A DNA stretch of 8,307 nt from a bacterium (GTDB lineage: Bacteria; UBP6; JAFGXH01): the NCBI GenBank assembly GCA_027064085.1, contig JAMOQH010000130.1, positions 1 through 8,307 on the forward strand. Direction: 5' to 3'. Position numbers and translations under genes: made by a program. Every line of letters starts with the position of its first letter. Position 1 is the first letter of the stretch. Under the pieces are notes generated by a model. The model was given only the letters and a program-made list of their open reading frames with translations, searched no databases and had not been told where the DNA came from. Below, piece after piece: positions 1-7,344 of this stretch.

Positions 1-435
1 AACAAAAAGAACAAAAAATCTGATTTTAAAAACTATCAAGATGATAACTTGTTCATGGAAATAATGAATATTCTTTTAAAGGATAAATTAACGGAAGAAG
101 AAATTAAATATATTACTAAGGAAGATGAATTAAAAGAAGCATATTTAAAATATACTTCTGTTCTTATTGAAAAGGAAAAAAAGGTTATTGAAACTTCAAA
201 AAAACTTAAAAAACTTTCAGGAGAAGTAGAAACTCTTTCTAAAAAAGCAAAAGAGGAAGCTAAAAAAGCAAAAGAAGCAAAAAGAAAAGAAGAAGAAGCA
301 AAAAAACAAGCTAAAAAGGAAAGAAAAGAAAAGGAGTTAATGATAGAAAATATGTTAAATTCAGGTTTATCAGTTAAAGATATTAGTAAATTTACAGGAT
401 TAACTCCAGAGGAAATAAGGAACATTAAAAAATAA
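1..435 (+). CDS. C-terminal part of a probable Rpn / PD-(D/E)XK nuclease-family 'transposase' (5' end outside window)
   Basis: The frame is open from the first base (N-K-K-N-K-K-S-D-F...) to the TAA at 433-435, so the start most likely lies left of the window. A TTG at 49 is possible but has no ribosome binding site. The visible 144 residues contain no nuclease motif. They show a helical segment (KLTEEEIKYITKEDELKEAY), then a long Lys/Ala/Glu-rich coiled coil at about residues 65-125, and a short tail (ENMLNSGLSVKDISKFTGLT) resembling a helix-turn-helix. Established knowledge: Rpn/PDDEXK_2 proteins, abundant and repeated in fusobacteria and other low-GC anaerobes, commonly end in a charged repeat followed by a tail of the type 'MLNxGLxxxxIxxxTGLSxEEI'. 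Assignment rests on this tail architecture alone; an unrelated coiled-coil protein with the same tail is possible. If correct, the gene is a mobile, recombination-promoting nuclease that has degenerated or is simply cut by the window edge. Confidence 0.55.
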   Translation, partial: NKKNKKSDFKNYQDDNLFMEIMNILLKDKLTEEEIKYITKEDELKEAYLKYTSVLIEKEKKVIETSKKLKKLSGEVETLSKKAKEEAKKAKEAKRKEEEAKKQAKKERKEKELMIENMLNSGLSVKDISKFTGLTPEEIRNIKK

Positions 436-477
436 TAAATTAATACCAATAAAGTTGTTATAGTCTTTGGTAATTTA
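436..477 (+). terminator. imperfect hairpin after the Rpn-like gene, possible terminator
   Basis: Directly after the stop codon, TAAATTA (436-442) is complementary to TAATTTA (471-477). Inside it, ACCAA..AAG (445-454) pairs with CTTTGGT (465-471) with small bulges. The stem is AT-rich and not followed by a clean U-tract, so it is a weak candidate for a transcription terminator or a processing hairpin. Confidence 0.25.
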
Positions 478-517
478 ATCTGTTATGAGGTAGTATGAAT
501 TATAGAATCACAATATC

Positions 518-545
518 TTGCATAATCCTAAATATGGGTTATAAT
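518..545 (+). promoter_or_regulatory. candidate sigma-70-type promoter for the methyltransferase gene
   Basis: A perfect TATAAT at 540-545 lies 16 bp downstream of TTGCAT (518-523). The -35 match is poor (TTG only). The spacing fits, and transcription would start about 30 nt before the ATG at 584. Promoter-like boxes arise often by chance in DNA this AT-rich. Confidence 0.4.
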
Positions 546-583
546 GTCTTAAAGGTTTTATTTAAAGATTAAAGGGAACTGAA

Positions 584-1195
584 ATGTTAGTTGATTTACA
601 AAATATTTATAATAAATTTGCTTCAACTTATGAAGAAAATAGAGTAGTATTTGACATGACTGAAATCATAAATGATTTTTATAATAATTTATTTTTTAAA
701 GAAGGGGAACTTTTAGATTTAGCTTGTGGGGCAGGTGAGCCTTTTGCTAAATTTTTTATTGATAATAATTGGCAAGTAACTGGAGTTGATTTTTCTAAAA
801 AAATGCTTGAAATGGCCAATAAATTTGTTCCTAAAATGCAAACTATGTATAATGATGTTACAAAAGTTGAATTTAAAAGTAATAAATTTAATGCAATTAC
901 TATGATTTATAGTTTGTTCCATTTAAAAAATGAAGAACAATTTAAACTATTAAATAAAATATATAATTGGCTTATTCCAAATGGAAGTATTTTATTCACT
1001 TATGCAACAAAAGAATATACTGGTTTTGATGAATTTGAAGATTATAAAGAGTTTTTAGGAGAAAATCTATTTTACGCCCATAAAACTCCTAAATCTTTAG
1101 AAAAAGAACTTAAACATATTGGTTTTAAAAATATTTCTTTTATTTATAGAAATATAGCTGGTGAAACTTTCTTATGGGTTACAGCCCAAAAATAA
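584..1195 (+). CDS. class I SAM-dependent methyltransferase, small-molecule type, substrate unknown
   Basis: A complete 203-residue protein with an ATG at 584 and the ribosome binding site AAAGGG at 571-576. It carries the Rossmann-fold methyltransferase signatures in order: motif I LLDLACGAGEP (residues 43-53, the SAM-binding glycine loop), the acidic end of beta-2 in GVDFSKKMLEMA (67-78, Asp69 expected to hold the SAM ribose), the motif IV region AITMIYSLFHL (104-114), and a post-motif LIPNGSILF (130-138). This is the Methyltransf_11/25 (UbiE-like) arrangement. There is no DNA-methyltransferase (N/D)PP(Y/F) motif, so DNA is not a likely substrate and this is not the BREX methylase. The protein is cytosolic, with no signal peptide or membrane segment. 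It stands alone with its own candidate promoter and is followed by a 193-bp gap. The substrate cannot be inferred from context. Confidence 0.88.
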   Translation: MLVDLQNIYNKFASTYEENRVVFDMTEIINDFYNNLFFKEGELLDLACGAGEPFAKFFIDNNWQVTGVDFSKKMLEMANKFVPKMQTMYNDVTKVEFKSNKFNAITMIYSLFHLKNEEQFKLLNKIYNWLIPNGSILFTYATKEYTGFDEFEDYKEFLGENLFYAHKTPKSLEKELKHIGFKNISFIYRNIAGETFLWVTAQK

Positions 1196-1210
1196 TTTTT
1201 TATAAAAAAT
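1195..1210. repeat. perfect 16-bp all-AT palindrome at the end of the methyltransferase gene
   Basis: The 16 bases 1195-1210, six T and six A around a central TAT-like core with A/T ends, equal their own reverse complement and start at the last base of the stop codon. It could act as a weak bidirectional terminator, but composition alone makes such palindromes fairly likely here. Confidence 0.3.
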
Positions 1211-1281
1211 GAACAAATAAGTAAGAAAAAAGGGTTTAAATTCTAGTACTGCTTCAACCTGTTCATCAGCAGTTTTACGCA

Positions 1282-1310
1282 GAAAAAAGTAAAGCAATGC
1301 TTTCTTTTTC
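1282..1310. terminator. hairpin, candidate (bidirectional) terminator between methyltransferase and lipoprotein genes
   Basis: AAAGC (1291-1295) pairs with GCTTT (1299-1303) around a 3-nt loop. After one bulged T the stem continues as AAAAAG with CTTTTT, giving roughly 11 bp. The 3' arm is itself T-rich, as in intrinsic terminators, and the A-rich 5' arm gives the same property on the other strand. It could end transcription from the upstream methyltransferase gene. Confidence 0.4.
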
Positions 1311-1329
1311 ATTAAAAATTAAAATAATC

Positions 1330-1357
1330 TTGAAATAATAAACGATTAATGTTAAAT
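1330..1357 (+). promoter_or_regulatory. weak candidate promoter for the lipoprotein gene
   Basis: TTGAAA (1330-1335) and TTAAAT (1352-1357) are separated by 16 bp and end about 30 nt before the ATG at 1389. Each box matches the consensus only partly (-35 at 5 of 6, -10 at 4 of 6), so the call is tentative. Confidence 0.3.
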
Positions 1358-1388
1358 TCCTATTGTTTTAATATGTTTTGAGGTAAAT

Positions 1389-2171
1389 ATGAAAAAAATG
1401 CTTAGTTTTTTAGCTCTTAGTATTATGGTAATGGTATCATGTAATGCTAATACTGAAAGTAAAGAAAATAATGGAACCGAAAGTAAGAAAACTATTAATA
1501 ATAGGCCTAAATCTAAACTTTCTGGTGAAATATTAGAAGTTTTAGATGTAGATAAATACACCTACATTAGAATTAAAAATTCTGAAAATAAAGAGATATG
1601 GATTGCTGGGCCTAAAGAGAATGTTAAAGTAGGAAAAAAGGTATTTATTCGTTCTGGAATGTTAATGAAAGACTTTGTTTCTAAAACTTTAAATAAGACT
1701 TTTAAAGAGATATATTTTGTAGGTAGTTTAACTGGAAAGAGTAAAGGTGGATTTCATGGTTCTATGCATGGGGGTAGTGAAGGTAAGGGAAGTTATCATT
1801 CAAAGCCTGCTAATGGGATAAACAAAAGACTAGAAGCCGAAATAGAAAAGAAATATAATATTAAAAAAATAGAAAAAGTTGAAGGTGGATATTCTGTTGA
1901 AGAAATTTATGCTAAAATGAAAGAATTAAATGGTAAAAAAGTAAAAATCAAAGGTCAGATTGTTAAATTTTCTCCTAAAATTATGAAAAGAAATTGGGTA
2001 CACTTAAGAGATGGAAGTGGAACTAACAAAAGTAATGATTTAACAATTACTACTAATGCAGAAGTTAAAGAAGGTGATGTTGTTACTTTTGAGGGAACTC
2101 TAGCAGTTGATAAAGATTTTGGTTATGGCTATAAATATAAGGTAATACTTGAAAATAGCTCCTTAAAATAG
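1389..2171 (+). CDS. NrfJ-like lipoprotein with two OB-type halves
   Basis: A complete 260-residue protein. The ATG at 1389 is preceded by GAGG (1380-1383). Residues 1-18 form a lipoprotein signal peptide (KK, a hydrophobic core, then MVSC with Cys18 as the expected lipidated residue), so the mature protein is probably membrane-anchored outside the cytoplasm. Residues 44-112 (SGEILEVLDVDKYTYIRI, then GMLMKDFVSKTLNKTF) match the small beta-barrel domain seen in NrfJ-like periplasmic proteins. Residues 116-142 are a Gly/Ser/His/Lys-rich linker with His123, His127 and His137. Residues 168-258 (VEEIYAKMKELNGKKVKIKG, NWVHLRDGSGT, NDLTITTNAEVKEGDVVTFE, DKDFGYGYKYKV) form a second OB-like nucleotide-binding-type fold common in bacterial exported proteins often labelled 'DNA-binding'. 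No enzymatic motif is visible and its role is unknown; a part in metal or redox handling in the envelope is a guess from the family name and the His residues. It ends 100 bp before brxA and is not obviously part of that operon. Confidence 0.75.
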   Translation: MKKMLSFLALSIMVMVSCNANTESKENNGTESKKTINNRPKSKLSGEILEVLDVDKYTYIRIKNSENKEIWIAGPKENVKVGKKVFIRSGMLMKDFVSKTLNKTFKEIYFVGSLTGKSKGGFHGSMHGGSEGKGSYHSKPANGINKRLEAEIEKKYNIKKIEKVEGGYSVEEIYAKMKELNGKKVKIKGQIVKFSPKIMKRNWVHLRDGSGTNKSNDLTITTNAEVKEGDVVTFEGTLAVDKDFGYGYKYKVILENSSLK

Positions 2172-2215
2172 TCTGTAAATAATAAAAAATCTCACAATAA
2201 AATCTTATATAAAAA

Positions 2216-2244
2216 TTGTAATTGCTATTTAATTGTTGTATAAT
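2216..2244 (+). promoter_or_regulatory. promoter of the BREX operon
   Basis: TTGTAA (2216-2221) and a perfect TATAAT (2239-2244) are separated by exactly 17 bp, the best promoter-like sequence in the window. Transcription would begin near 2251, giving a leader of about 20 nt before the brxA start at 2272. The -10 box lies inside the frame upstream of brxA, which argues against a translation start at 2233. Confidence 0.6.
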
Positions 2245-2262
2245 ATTTCTTCTTTTATATTT

Positions 2263-2266
2263 GGAG
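2263..2266 (+). promoter_or_regulatory. ribosome binding site that fixes the brxA start (TTG at 2272)
   Basis: GGAG at 2263-2266 lies 5 nt before an in-frame TTG at 2272-2274. No such sequence precedes the in-frame TTG codons at 2233 and 2236, and the first in-frame ATG (2392) would remove the conserved N-terminal region of BrxA. Confidence 0.6.
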
Positions 2267-2271
2267 ATTTT

Positions 2272-3030
2272 TTGGTAAAAAAAGAAATATTATATAATAC
2301 AGATATTAATATAATTGGTAGTATTCCTGATTATAGTCTTATTTTAAAAACATTAAAGTTACACTCAAAAAATAGTGATAAAATAGAAGAAATGATTATT
2401 AAAAATAATGAATTTGATTTTAGAACTGAAAAATCAAGAAAGAGATTTTTATCAGGAGTTGAGTCTGCTTTTTTAAATTTTAAAAATAAAGAACATAAAA
2501 AATTAATAAAAGCCCTTTTTAATACTGAATTAACAAGAGAAAATGAAAATATGATACTTTTTTGGCAGTTTTCAATTAATAATAAATTGTTTTTTGAAAT
2601 AACAAAAGAAGTTTTTTTTAAAGAATATTATTCTGGTAAAGTTTCCTTCTCTAAAGAGTATATAATTGCTTTTATTAAAGATTTGATTTCTAAAAATGAG
2701 AATTTAAAAGGTAAATGGTCTGAAACTACAATAAATACTATTGCATCTAAATATTTAACTATCTTAAAAAAACTTGGCTTAGTTGAAGGCAGTAAAGTAA
2801 AAAAGTTTAAAAATATTTATCTTTCTGATGAAAGTTTATTGATATTTTTACAAATTATAAAAATAATAGAGCCTTTAAGTGTAAACATTTTAAAAAGTAT
2901 GTATTTAGAATTTTCTTTTGTTTCTAAAGAAAATTTATTTTTTAGAATAAAGACTTTTGCTAAAAAAGGCTTAGTTAATATGAATTTTGATGGAAAAATT
3001 TTAAAAATAGAGTTTTTAGGTGGTTTTTAG
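2272..3030 (+). CDS. brxA: BREX system protein BrxA (DUF1819 family)
   Basis: A 252-residue protein starting at TTG 2272, chosen because it has a ribosome binding site and lies downstream of the promoter; a longer frame runs back to 2233. The N-terminal region IIGSIPDYSLILKTLKLH followed by EFDFRTEKSRKRFLSGVESA resembles the DUF1819 start (a serine/arginine-containing stretch before a helix). The C-terminal half (KWSETTINTIASKYLTILKK, then LGLVEG) fits the helical, winged-helix-like end of the family. Established knowledge: BrxA is a small all-helical DNA-binding protein of type 1 BREX whose exact job in defence is unresolved. It is the first gene of the operon, 8 nt before brxB, and its stop codon overlaps the brxB ribosome binding site, suggesting coupled translation. 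Identification leans partly on the unmistakable brxB-brxC-pglX neighbours. A run of eight T at 2612-2619 is a possible slippage site. Confidence 0.85.
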   Translation: MVKKEILYNTDINIIGSIPDYSLILKTLKLHSKNSDKIEEMIIKNNEFDFRTEKSRKRFLSGVESAFLNFKNKEHKKLIKALFNTELTRENENMILFWQFSINNKLFFEITKEVFFKEYYSGKVSFSKEYIIAFIKDLISKNENLKGKWSETTINTIASKYLTILKKLGLVEGSKVKKFKNIYLSDESLLIFLQIIKIIEPLSVNILKSMYLEFSFVSKENLFFRIKTFAKKGLVNMNFDGKILKIEFLGGF

Positions 3031-3038
3031 GAGATATA

Positions 3039-3590
3039 ATGTCTTATGAAATGGAATATATAAGGAAATTCAAAGAATTAGAAAGTTCTTTGAATGATAT
3101 TACAAGGCTTTCATTAAGTGCTAATGGAGGAAAAGCTATAATATTTTCATTTTCACCAAAAGATGAGAATAACTATATAAGAGAAGTAAAGAAAAGATAT
3201 AGTGAAAGGGCTATTTTTATAGATTTAAGTAAAATTTTTGTTAATTATATAGATAGCATTGGAATAGATAATTTTAAAGACCTTTATAAAGATTTTATTG
3301 ATACTCCTCATATAATTTTCAAAGATGAAACTGATAGTAATAAAGATTTTTTTGATATGATAATTGAAGAAATAAAAGATGCAGATAATTTAGGTAAGTT
3401 ACCGATATTGTTAAGAACGGGTGTTTTATATGGTACAGGTATAGAAAATCAAAATATTTTAGAGCATGATACTGTAATGAAACTAAAACAAGCATTGATT
3501 TTATTTTATCCATCAAAAATAGAAAATAATGATTTGTTATTTTTAAATTTTAAAACTGCTTCTAGGTATAGAGCGTTATTAATTAATTAA
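3039..3590 (+). CDS. brxB: BREX system protein BrxB (DUF1788 family)
   Basis: A complete 183-residue protein. The ATG at 3039 is preceded by AGGAGA (3029-3034), which overlaps the brxA stop. DUF1788 hallmarks are visible: an N-terminal helix (YIRKFKELESSL), a central beta strand RAIFIDLSKIF (about residues 57-67), the motif PILLRTGVLYGTG (about 122-134), then ILEHDTVMKLKQALILFYPS, and the C-terminal FLNFKTASRYRALLIN in which the S-R-Y-R stretch is typical. Length is close to the family norm of about 190-200. Established knowledge: BrxB is a core component of type 1 BREX, needed for defence in tested systems, with no known enzymatic activity. The protein is cytosolic, with no signal sequence. 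The gene lies 11 nt before brxC and is clearly co-transcribed with it. Confidence 0.93.
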   Translation: MSYEMEYIRKFKELESSLNDITRLSLSANGGKAIIFSFSPKDENNYIREVKKRYSERAIFIDLSKIFVNYIDSIGIDNFKDLYKDFIDTPHIIFKDETDSNKDFFDMIIEEIKDADNLGKLPILLRTGVLYGTGIENQNILEHDTVMKLKQALILFYPSKIENNDLLFLNFKTASRYRALLIN

Positions 3591-3601
3591 TAGAGGAAGT
3601 A

Positions 3602-6600
3602 ATGACAAGTATAAAAGATATATTAAAGATAAATTTAGATGAAGATATTAAATCTGTAATAGATTTAGAAGACTATAAAGAAATTGAAATTCAAAAAGAA
3701 ATTGAAAGTTATATTATAACTGAAAATATAGCAAAATATTTTTCAGTATTTTTGGATAAATTTACTTCTAATATATCAGAAACTGGAGTTTGGGTCTCTG
3801 GATTTTATGGCTCTGGTAAATCATATTTTGGTAAAATGTTAGGATATTTATTAGATAATCCTAGCATCAATGGAACAGATGTAATTACTCGTTTTATTAC
3901 TCGTTTAGAGGGCTTAAATAATGCTTATTTACTTGAAAATGATATAAGAAATATTGAAAATATTAAAAATAAGGTTGTTTTATTAGATATTGCAAAGCAA
4001 AATACTAGTAATGGGCTTGCTTTTACATTGTTTTTTAATTTTTTAAAAAAACTTGGATTTAGAACTGATGTTTATGGTTATATTGAATATGATTTTTTTA
4101 TTAATGGTGACTATAATCTTTTAAAAAAGAATTCTTTAGATTTATTTGGAGAAGATTGGGATAAGGCAAAAAATAACAAGCTAAATTTAGCTGGATTAAT
4201 GAAAAAGCTTTATATGAAAACCTTAGATAAATCAGAAGCTGATTATGAGCAAACACTAAAAATTTACAATAACTCTATTCAGAAGTTTTCTGCAACTGAT
4301 TTAAAAGATGAATTAAAAAAATATCTTGATAAATATAAAAATGAAAATATTGTTTTTATTTTTGATGAAGCAAGTGAAGCAATTTCACAAAATAAATTTT
4401 CCTTACTTGATTTAGAGGGGGTGAGTGAAGCACTCTCTAGCATAAAATCTAAAGTTTGGACTATTGCAATTGCACAACAAAAACTTGATGATGTAATTAA
4501 TAATATGAATATTAATAAGAGTGATTTAATTAAAGTTACAGATAGATTTAAAACTAAAATACATTTAGAATCAACTGATGTTGATATTATTATAAAAAAT
4601 AGATTATTACAAAAAAATAATGATGCTCTTGGTAAATTAAATGATTACTTTATGCAAAATAATGGCAATATTTCTGAAATAACTAATCTAAATTCAACAC
4701 ATCCAACTAAAACAAAAGATAATGAAGAATTTTCTACTTATTATCCTTTTCATAATTATCACTTTAAACTTTTACAGGACTTCTTGTTTTCTTCTAATGC
4801 TCTTACTGCGAATCAAATGGCTGCAAGAGGGATGATAATAACAACTTTTGATGTATTAAAAGATATTAAAAATAATGAATTATTTAATTTTACAACACTT
4901 TATGATATTTGTTCAAGAGCTCAAGTTGCTCCACCTGAAGAATTAAGTATAAAATATAGAGAATCTCTTAATATTTTAAAAGAACAAAAATTAGCAGTTA
5001 ATGGTGAAAGCTTGTTAAAAGTAATACATGTTTTAAGCAATTCAGGGGTTATTGATTCAACATTAGACAATATTACTAAAGCTTATATACATGACATTAA
5101 TGATTTTTATACTATAAAACCTTTAATAGAAGACTCTTTAAGTATTTTAGTTGAATCAGGTGTTTTACTGTTTTCAAACAATAAGTATAAAATAACATCT
5201 AATCAAGAAACTAAATTAATTGATGAAATGAAGAACCATGCAATTGAGCTATATACAAAAAAAAGAAACTTTACCAATTTCTTAAGAGATATTAAAATAT
5301 TTAAAAATATTTCAACAATTAAAGAGGGAGAAATTTCTTATAATTTTAGGATAAAAACAGATAAAGATGATGATGAAATTGTTAAAAGTAAAAATAAATC
5401 ATTAAATTTTACAGTTACTAATTTATATGATATTGGCAATATAGAGGATTTGAAAAATGAAAAAAAACAAAATCCTAAAAATAATAATATTGTTTTAATT
5501 CCAAATAATATAGATTTTATTCTTATTGATAAATTATTAACTGATATTGAAAAATATAATTATATATTAAACAAATATTCTTCTGATACAGATAAAAAAA
5601 TAAAAGAAATAATAAGAGAATTTAATATAATTAAAGAAGAAAAGTTAAAGAGTTTAACAGATAGAATTGAAGATGCTTATCTTAATGGTTTCCTGATTTA
5701 TAATTCAATATTAATTAAATTAAATAAAGAAAATTTCAATTTGGAGATCAATAAAATAGAAAAAAAATTAATTGATAATGTTTACACTAAAAAATTATCA
5801 TCTCAATTATCAGAGAACTTGGCAACAGCGGTTATAAAACGGAAAAACAACAAAGATTTGTCTAAACTATTTGAAAAATTCTCGTTTTTCGATGATTCAG
5901 GCAGGTTTATAGGGGATAATTTAAGTATTGTAGAAGAAATAAGAGATGAAATAAAAAATGGTTTTGTTTCAGGAAAAGATTTAGAAGAGAAATTTAGTGA
6001 AGCTCCTTGGGGTTATAGTTATGGTTCTATTGTAACTGTTTTAGCTGTTTTATTTAGAGCTGGAAGGCTTGAAGTTAAGTATAATGACTTTAAATATCAA
6101 GATTATAGAAAGGAGCAGGTTTATAAAGTTTTTGATGTATCAAGAGAGTTTAAAAAAGCAAGTTTTAAATATATTAGTAAAGTTTTATCTGCAAGTAAAA
6201 AAACAGAACTTGTTGAAGCATTGCAAAATTTAAAATATGATAAATATATTGGTAAGGAAATTAGTTTTAATATAAATGATATTGAACTGGTTAAATCAAT
6301 CAAGGTTTTAGCTGAATTTTTTATTTTAAAAATTAATAGTATAAAAAGAACTGTGGCTAATTTTAAAATTTTATCAGAAAATATAAATAATGCTCATGAT
6401 ATTTTAATAAAATATGATATTATGATTAATACGGATAACTATATTGATAAAGCTGATGTTTTTTTAAGTGAATACAGTGAAATTGAGGAAAAAATTAAAT
6501 ATATTATTAAAGTAGAGAAATTTATTGATAAAAAAATGGAAAATTTGAATATATTTAAAACTTTTATAAATGAAGTTGATTCTGAAATAAAAAAAACAAG

Positions 6601-7342
6601 AAAAGAAAATGAAGAAATAAAAGAAAATTATGAAAGATTCAATGAATTATATAATGGCGATATAGTAAATAATTTTTCTGAAATAAAAGAAATTGTACAA
6701 ATAATAAGAGATGAATATTTTAAAATTACAAGAAAAAAAATAATCTTAATGACAAATATTTATAGTGAAATAAAAATAAAAATAAATAATGCCCTTCATG
6801 ATTTAGAAAATAATTATCCTGAAAGAGAGAATATTAATAATAAAAAGAGATTAGAAAACTTGAAAAGAGAATGTGAAGACTATATTATTCAAGAAAATGA
6901 TATTAATTTTGATTATAGTATAAAATGTAAAAAATGTGGATTTACGCTATCAGAAATAATAAGTTATATTGAATTAGCATCACTTAAAGAACAAAAAATA
7001 TCAGAAATTGAAAATAGTTTTATTAGTGAATCCAAATATTCGCCCTCTAATAATGAATCCCAAAAAATATATTCAAAATGGAATAAAAAGTTAGCTTCTT
7101 TGAGTGGAAGTAATTTTCATGAAGAAGCGGCTAATTATATAGGTACTCCTATAGTTATAGATGATGAAATTGAAGAGCCTATAAAAAAAGTTCAAAAAAT
7201 AAAATTAACAATATATGGCAATAAAATGACTGTTAAAGAATATAGAAAATTATTGTCTTCTCAATTACAGTTATTGGCAAATAAAGATGATAATGAAGAT
7301 ATAGAATTAATAATAGAAGAATTGGTACTAGCGAGGGATTAA
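3602..7342 (+). CDS. brxC: BREX system P-loop ATPase BrxC
   Basis: A complete 1246-residue protein with ATG at 3602 and GAGGA at 3593-3597. Walker A is GFYGSGKS at residues 67-74, preceded by GVWVS as usual in BrxC/PglY. Walker B is VFIFDEASEA at 251-260 (Asp255, Glu256). A sensor-1-like strand TIAIAQQKLDDV follows at 287-298, then the DRFKTKIHLESTDVD region with Arg315 and IKNRLLQK with Arg334, candidate arginine-finger/sensor residues. The middle is mixed helical. Residues about 960-1095 are strongly coiled-coil (KKTRKENEEIKENYERFNEL), followed by one CKKC pair (Cys1109, Cys1112) that could be half a zinc site. Length matches type 1 BrxC (about 1200). Established knowledge: BrxC is the large AAA-type ATPase essential for BREX defence and, in several systems, for host methylation together with PglX. 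No frameshift or stop interrupts it. Its last codons contain the pglX ribosome binding site, so brxC and pglX are probably translationally coupled. Confidence 0.96.
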   Translation: MTSIKDILKINLDEDIKSVIDLEDYKEIEIQKEIESYIITENIAKYFSVFLDKFTSNISETGVWVSGFYGSGKSYFGKMLGYLLDNPSINGTDVITRFITRLEGLNNAYLLENDIRNIENIKNKVVLLDIAKQNTSNGLAFTLFFNFLKKLGFRTDVYGYIEYDFFINGDYNLLKKNSLDLFGEDWDKAKNNKLNLAGLMKKLYMKTLDKSEADYEQTLKIYNNSIQKFSATDLKDELKKYLDKYKNENIVFIFDEASEAISQNKFSLLDLEGVSEALSSIKSKVWTIAIAQQKLDDVINNMNINKSDLIKVTDRFKTKIHLESTDVDIIIKNRLLQKNNDALGKLNDYFMQNNGNISEITNLNSTHPTKTKDNEEFSTYYPFHNYHFKLLQDFLFSSNALTANQMAARGMIITTFDVLKDIKNNELFNFTTLYDICSRAQVAPPEELSIKYRESLNILKEQKLAVNGESLLKVIHVLSNSGVIDSTLDNITKAYIHDINDFYTIKPLIEDSLSILVESGVLLFSNNKYKITSNQETKLIDEMKNHAIELYTKKRNFTNFLRDIKIFKNISTIKEGEISYNFRIKTDKDDDEIVKSKNKSLNFTVTNLYDIGNIEDLKNEKKQNPKNNNIVLIPNNIDFILIDKLLTDIEKYNYILNKYSSDTDKKIKEIIREFNIIKEEKLKSLTDRIEDAYLNGFLIYNSILIKLNKENFNLEINKIEKKLIDNVYTKKLSSQLSENLATAVIKRKNNKDLSKLFEKFSFFDDSGRFIGDNLSIVEEIRDEIKNGFVSGKDLEEKFSEAPWGYSYGSIVTVLAVLFRAGRLEVKYNDFKYQDYRKEQVYKVFDVSREFKKASFKYISKVLSASKKTELVEALQNLKYDKYIGKEISFNINDIELVKSIKVLAEFFILKINSIKRTVANFKILSENINNAHDILIKYDIMINTDNYIDKADVFLSEYSEIEEKIKYIIKVEKFIDKKMENLNIFKTFINEVDSEIKKTRKENEEIKENYERFNELYNGDIVNNFSEIKEIVQIIRDEYFKITRKKIILMTNIYSEIKIKINNALHDLENNYPERENINNKKRLENLKRECEDYIIQENDINFDYSIKCKKCGFTLSEIISYIELASLKEQKISEIENSFISESKYSPSNNESQKIYSKWNKKLASLSGSNFHEEAANYIGTPIVIDDEIEEPIKKVQKIKLTIYGNKMTVKEYRKLLSSQLQLLANKDDNEDIELIIEELVLARD

Positions 7343-7344
7343 TA

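Larger units (their letters stand above)
1172..1312 (-). other. doubtful 46-codon minus-strand ORF in a GC-richer intergenic patch
   Basis: On the minus strand an ATG at 1312-1310 opens a 46-residue frame starting MKKKALLYFFLRKTADEQ and ending at TAA 1174-1172, overlapping the 3' end of the methyltransferase gene. The middle (about 1245-1282) is clearly GC-richer than its surroundings and reads as the protein-like stretch RKTADEQVEAVLEFKP. There is no convincing Shine-Dalgarno sequence upstream of the ATG, and the first codons overlap a hairpin. It could be a gene remnant, a dispersed repeat or chance; I do not recognise it. Confidence 0.2.

Noticed and set aside
36-449. 137-codon open frame on the minus strand opposite the Rpn-like tail
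   Set aside because: It is the complement of a Lys/Glu/Ala-rich coiled coil, giving a low-complexity Ser/Phe-rich translation with no start signal. The + strand frame has coherent family features.
584-1195. Methyltransferase at 584 as part of the BREX or a restriction-modification system
   Set aside because: It lacks a DNA-methylase catalytic motif, has its own promoter, and is separated from brxA by another gene and gaps.
1352-1561. Minus-strand 69-codon frame opposite the lipoprotein signal peptide
   Set aside because: It is the complement of the lipoprotein N-terminal region and has no independent coding evidence.
2233-2271. Longer BrxA start at TTG 2233
   Set aside because: No ribosome binding site is present and the best -10 box (2239-2244) lies inside this segment.
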